This document shows, piece by piece, positions 61,197-64,000 of a DNA stretch of 64,000 nucleotides. Every line of letters starts with the position of its first letter. Within the stretch, counting starts at the first letter, position 1. Source of the stretch: Roseomonas populi (GTDB lineage: Bacteria > Pseudomonadota > Alphaproteobacteria > Acetobacterales > Acetobacteraceae); contig NZ_JANJOU010000019.1 of NCBI RefSeq assembly GCF_024594815.1, positions 1 to 64,000 of the forward strand. Direction: 5' to 3'. The notes under the pieces were generated by a model. It was not told where the DNA came from. It ran no database searches and saw only the letters and a list, made by a program, of their open reading frames with translations. Made by a program: the position numbers and the translations under genes.

Positions 61197-61520
61197 ATGT
61201 CTGACAGCTACGGTTACGGCCAGCTCGACCCCTCGATCTTCGGGCCGGGCTATGGGCAGCAGGACCCGGCCGAGTTCGGCCCGGGCTACGGCCAACTCGA
61301 TCCCTCCACCTTCGGGCCGGGGTACGGGCAGCAGGACCCGGCCGAGTTCGGCCCGGGCTACGGCCAACTCGATCCCTCCACCTTCGGGCCGGGGTACAGG
61401 CAGCAGGACCCGGCCGAGTTCGGCCCGGGCTACGGCCAGCTCGACCCTTCCATCTTCTCCAGCGGCGCGGAGGAGCAGCCGGTGGTGAGCGTGACGACCT
61501 CGGATTGGCTATTCGGCTGA
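61197..61520 (+). CDS. Repeat protein of alternating 12-residue YGQ-DP-FGPG units
   Basis: This 107-residue acidic protein has no signal peptide. After MSDSYG it is made of seven 12-residue units of consensus YGQxDPxxFGPG in two alternating types, YGQLDPS[IT]FGPG and Y[GR]QQDPAEFGPG (the last unit is partial). It ends in a non-repetitive tail, SSGAEEQPVVSVTTSDWLFG. No family is recognised. The tail could be an interaction peptide; the repeat is likely disordered or repetitive beta. A GGAGG ribosome site precedes the ATG, and no T-run terminator is seen after it. It is convergent with a SAM methyltransferase. Confidence 0.6.
   Translation: MSDSYGYGQLDPSIFGPGYGQQDPAEFGPGYGQLDPSTFGPGYGQQDPAEFGPGYGQLDPSTFGPGYRQQDPAEFGPGYGQLDPSIFSSGAEEQPVVSVTTSDWLFG
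61215..61457 (+). repeat. 72-bp tandem DNA repeat (3.4 copies)
   Basis: Copies lie at 61215-61286, 61287-61358 and 61359-61430, with a partial copy at 61431-61457. Copies 2 and 3 differ by one base (G to A in codon GGG, giving Gly to Arg). Copy 1 has several changes, mostly in third positions. They are in frame with the repeat protein. Confidence 0.9.
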
Positions 61521-61573
61521 GGCTGGCGGGGCAGCCTCACGAAGGCCGCCCCGCCGTCCCGCGCGGCGCCGGT

Positions 61574-62620
61574 TCAGGCCCGCTTCTCCACGATGAACCC
61601 GATGGAGGTCGAGACCAGCCCCTGGATGGAGAGCCGCAGATGCGGCGCTTCCGGGATGGAAAGGGGTGCCGAGTTGCCGGGATAGGGCGGAAGGTCCACG
61701 AACTGGTCCAGCACGCCCGTCCCCGTGCCGAAGTCCATCGGCAGCATGCGATGCCCGGCGAGCGCGAGGCGGGCCTCCAGCTCCTCAATATGCCGGCGCT
61801 GGAAGAGAACCGTGGTGCCCTCCTCGAGGGTCGGGCCTTCCGGGTCCATGTTGAACTCGGTGGTGTGCACCGCCACGCCGCCAGGGCGCAGGCACTTCAT
61901 CGCCTCCACCACGAAGTTCAGGCCCTGCTGAATGGAGCCGCAATGCTCCAGCGAGCAGATGGACCAGAGGAAGTCGAACCCCCCGTGCAGGTCCGCCGGG
62001 ATCTCGTTCATATCCACGGAGCGCATGGAGACGCGCTGGTTGAAACTCTCCATGTCGATCAGGCCGGGCTTGAAGATCGTCTCCACGCGCCCGCCGTGCT
62101 GGTCGGTCTGGATCCAGTTGCGGGCGCGCAGGTCGCTCGCGTCGATGTCGGTCGCCAGGATCTCCACCCCGCGAGCGGCCAGGAAGCTCGGCAGCCACTC
62201 CGCCCCCACAGCGAAGCCAAGGCCGCGCCGGCCCGGCATCATCATCCCCCGCTCATAGAGCGCCTGGAGGGCGTAGCAGTCCTCCCACACCTTGCGGTGG
62301 TACAGGGGCACGAACCCGATCTGCCCGCACCAGTGGCGCAGCCAGTGGCTCTCGATATCCTCCTGCCGGCAGAGCCGCCCGCCGAATCCCGTGTCCACCG
62401 GGTCCGGCGGCAGCGGTGCCTGGCGCCCCGCCACCCCGGATTCGTAGAGCTGGCTGGCGATGACGGAGCCCATCACCTTGGTGTTCCAGGCCGCCAGCTC
62501 CGCATTGCGCTCGGCGGCCCCGGAGGCGAGATCCAGGGATTGCAGCTTGCCGAGGATCTGGCCCGGCGGGGTGCGGCTCAGGCCTTTGGCCAGGGAGCGG
62601 AGACGACGGAGCAAGGGCAC
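61574..62620 (-). CDS. Class I SAM-dependent methyltransferase-like protein
   Basis: This 348-residue protein of the methyltransferase fold has a GLGFAVGAEWLPSFLAARGV motif I (GxGxGxE-like), an acidic ribose site in EILATDIDASDLRARNWIQT, and a conserved post-motif FDFLWSICSLEHCGSIQQGL. It continues LRPGGVAVHTTEFNMDPEGP. The N-terminal 120 residues are a separate helical region. It probably acts on a carbohydrate, since GGVAVHTTEF-type proteins occur in glycan clusters, but no such cluster is present. It faces the repeat-protein gene tail to tail, with 53 bases between stops. Confidence 0.7.
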   Translation of the reverse strand: MPLLRRLRSLAKGLSRTPPGQILGKLQSLDLASGAAERNAELAAWNTKVMGSVIASQLYESGVAGRQAPLPPDPVDTGFGGRLCRQEDIESHWLRHWCGQIGFVPLYHRKVWEDCYALQALYERGMMMPGRRGLGFAVGAEWLPSFLAARGVEILATDIDASDLRARNWIQTDQHGGRVETIFKPGLIDMESFNQRVSMRSVDMNEIPADLHGGFDFLWSICSLEHCGSIQQGLNFVVEAMKCLRPGGVAVHTTEFNMDPEGPTLEEGTTVLFQRRHIEELEARLALAGHRMLPMDFGTGTGVLDQFVDLPPYPGNSAPLSIPEAPHLRLSIQGLVSTSIGFIVEKRA

Positions 62621-62715
62621 CTGGTTCCAGAAAGGGCGGGCTGCCCAGGCGGGCAGCCCCAGCCCATTACCTACCGATCATCCCCATCCGTGACCACCCC
62701 CGGCGGGGTACCAAC

Positions 62716-63711
62716 TCAGCTGTCCAGCCGGATGCCCAGTTCCCGGATCAGCGGGCGCCACTCCCCGTTCTCCTTCGCCACGAAGGCCGCGAACTCGGCG
62801 GGGGAGAAGTTGGCCCGCTCGATCCCCAGCGTCGTGAAGCGGGCGCTCATTTCCTCGGAGGCAATGGCGCGGGCCAACTCCGTGGAAAGGCGGGACACAA
62901 CCGGCGCCGGCGTGCCAGTGGGCACGCAGATCCCCTGCCAGCCATAGGCGACCGCGGTCGGGTAGCCGAGCTCCCGCGCCGTCGGCACCTCCGGCGAGGT
63001 GGGGGAGCGCGCCTCGCTCAGCACGCAGAGCGCCTTCACCTTCCCGTCCCGGATGAAGGCCGTGCCGGTCGCGCAGTCGATCACCACGCTGTCCACCGTG
63101 CCGGCCAGCAGGTCCTGCATCGCAGCGGGGCCGCCGCGATAGGGAACATGGGTCGCATCGAACCCCGCGCGCCGCTTGAACATCTCCATCGCCAGGTGGT
63201 GCGGCGAGGCGACGGCCGGCGTGCCGTAGGTCGGGACCTTCGTCTTGGCCTCCGCGATGTAGCCCGCCAGGTCCCGAATCGGGCTGTCCGCCCTCACCAC
63301 CAGGAAAAGCGGGAAGCGCCCGATGAAGCCGACGCCCGAGAGGTCCTTGTCCGGGTCGTAGGGGAGCCGCGCGTAGAGAGCGGGGTTATAGACGAGGATG
63401 CCGTTATCGACATGCAGCAGCGTGTAGCCGTCCGGCGCGCTGCGGGAGACGGCCTCGCTCGCCACCACCGCTCCGCCGCCCGGCCGGTTCTCCACCACCA
63501 GGTTCTGGCCGAGCCGCGGCCCCATCTGCCCGGCGATCATCCGCCCGAACAGGTCGGAGGCGCCGCCCGGCGGATAGCCGATGATCAGGCGCAGGGGCCG
63601 GTCCGGCCAGGCCGCCTGCGCGTCCGCCCGCGTGGTGGCGAAGGCGGCCGCACCGAAGCCGAGAGCCCCGCGCGCGAGGGCCCTGCGGGTGATGATAGGC
63701 TGCGTCGGCAT
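62716..63711 (-). CDS. Second Bug-family tripartite tricarboxylate receptor
   Basis: This 331-residue periplasmic receptor has a TRRALARGALGFGAAAFATT twin-arginine-like signal. It has the Bug hallmarks RLIIGYPPGGASDLFGRMIA, LVVENRPGGGAVVASEAVSR, DGYTLLHVDNG, YRGGPAAMQDLLAGTVDSVV and VPTGTPAPVVSRLSTELARA. It binds a small organic acid or similar. It is the second receptor of this type in the window; neither is next to tctA/tctB. ATG 63711 starts the signal. An AEC transporter gene lies upstream on the same strand. Confidence 0.9.
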   Translation of the reverse strand: MPTQPIITRRALARGALGFGAAAFATTRADAQAAWPDRPLRLIIGYPPGGASDLFGRMIAGQMGPRLGQNLVVENRPGGGAVVASEAVSRSAPDGYTLLHVDNGILVYNPALYARLPYDPDKDLSGVGFIGRFPLFLVVRADSPIRDLAGYIAEAKTKVPTYGTPAVASPHHLAMEMFKRRAGFDATHVPYRGGPAAMQDLLAGTVDSVVIDCATGTAFIRDGKVKALCVLSEARSPTSPEVPTARELGYPTAVAYGWQGICVPTGTPAPVVSRLSTELARAIASEEMSARFTTLGIERANFSPAEFAAFVAKENGEWRPLIRELGIRLDS

Positions 63712-63834
63712 CGGAAAGTCCCCGGGAAGGCGGTCGGTCGGATCGGCGGCCATCATGCGGCAGCGGAACGGCCCCGCCAATTGGAGCAAGTCAAAGGATT
63801 CGGCCCGCCAGTCGGCGCCGCGCCCAATCCCGCA

Positions 63835-64000
63835 TCAGGGCAGCGGCAGGAATGCCCAGAGGATGAACAGCCACACCGGCAGCGTCACCACGGCCAACAC
63901 GTGCTGCATCGTCGTCATCGCCGCCATCAGCGGCGCATCCCCGCCCATCAGCCGCGCCATGACATAGGCGGTGGTGGCGGTGGGCTGGGCCATGAACACC
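63835..64000 (-). CDS. AEC (auxin efflux carrier)-family transporter, C-terminus only
   Basis: Only the last about 54 residues are in the window. They contain AQPTATTAYVMARLMGGDAP followed by a hydrophobic helix (LAVVTLPVWLFILWAFLPLP) and the stop. This matches the end of AEC-family permeases, which move organic acids or amino-acid derivatives across the inner membrane. It lies 124 bases upstream of the Bug receptor on the same strand and may share a promoter with it. Confidence 0.75.
   Translation of the reverse strand, partial: VFMAQPTATTAYVMARLMGGDAPLMAAMTTMQHVLAVVTLPVWLFILWAFLPLP

Noticed and set aside
61215-61457. Regular repeat that could be taken for a CRISPR array.
   Set aside because: The 72-bp units are contiguous, in frame with a coding sequence and have no variable spacers or cas genes.

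Overview
The window is about 70% GC, is densely packed with genes, and uses many GTG and some TTG starts. Its gene arrangements are typical of Alphaproteobacteria: yebC-ruvC-ruvA-ruvB beside ybgC-tolQ-tolR-tolA, a coiled-coil gene-zapA-6S RNA-fau block, efp-suhB, and mutS-glnD. Two Bug-type tripartite tricarboxylate receptors, a TctA/TctB pair and many small secreted proteins point to the Acetobacteraceae, perhaps a Roseomonas-like organism. That placement is inferred from gene content and base composition; no rRNA or other marker is present. No tRNA, insertion sequence, prophage or CRISPR array was seen.

Layout. 1-2.3 kb: the Tol system (tolA cut by the window edge, tolR, tolQ, ybgC). 2.5-7.2 kb: a periplasmic binding protein wedged beside ruvB, then ruvA, ruvC and yebC, all on the minus strand apart from a small membrane gene. 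7.5-11.9 kb: plus-strand genes for a PPOX-like protein, ArfB, an RTX repeat protein, a homocysteine S-methyltransferase-family enzyme and a DUF4337-type membrane protein. 11.9-16.9 kb: minus strand, a large MscS channel, a YmdB-type phosphoesterase, 5-formyl-THF cyclo-ligase, a candidate 6S RNA, zapA and a coiled-coil gene. 17-20.6 kb: class I aldolase, a thiE-like gene, FkbM methyltransferase and small secreted proteins. 20.6-24.3 kb: minus strand, a TerB-like protein with glycine-rich repeats, a membrane protein with a degenerate GGDEF-like domain, and epmA. 24.3-30.4 kb: epmB, an orphan secreted protein, Mn catalase, a Bug receptor, efp and suhB. 30.4-35.2 kb: a sensor kinase followed by a secreted OmpA-like protein and a MotA/ExbB-like plus coiled-coil/OmpA pair, i.e. 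a second stator-type energy-coupling system. 35.2-44.8 kb: small genes, a DUF429-like protein, ketopantoate-reductase family, M20 amidohydrolase, tctB-tctA, a CPA1 antiporter and an HpcH/HpaI aldolase. 44.9-51.3 kb: EAL-PAS protein, amidinotransferase-family hydrolase, FAD dehydrogenase and two MFS transporters. 51.3-56.7 kb: glnD and mutS. 56.8-64 kb: a peptide-type binding protein, maeB with a PTA domain, a small protein built of near-identical 72-bp repeats, a methyltransferase, a second Bug receptor and the end of an AEC transporter.

How the genes work together. The EF-P modification enzymes EpmA and EpmB lie within 5 kb of their substrate EF-P, which carries the modifiable lysine at residue 34. 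RuvABC process Holliday junctions. Two separate stator-type complexes, Tol and the 32-35 kb pair, could each couple ion flow to envelope functions. TctA/TctB lack an adjacent receptor, while two Bug receptors stand alone, so receptors and channel may be mixed and matched. The most unusual items are the 72-bp repeat protein at 61.2 kb, the long coiled-coil stator partner at 33.5 kb, the candidate 6S RNA at 16.1 kb and a perfect inverted repeat before maeB at 58.45 kb.
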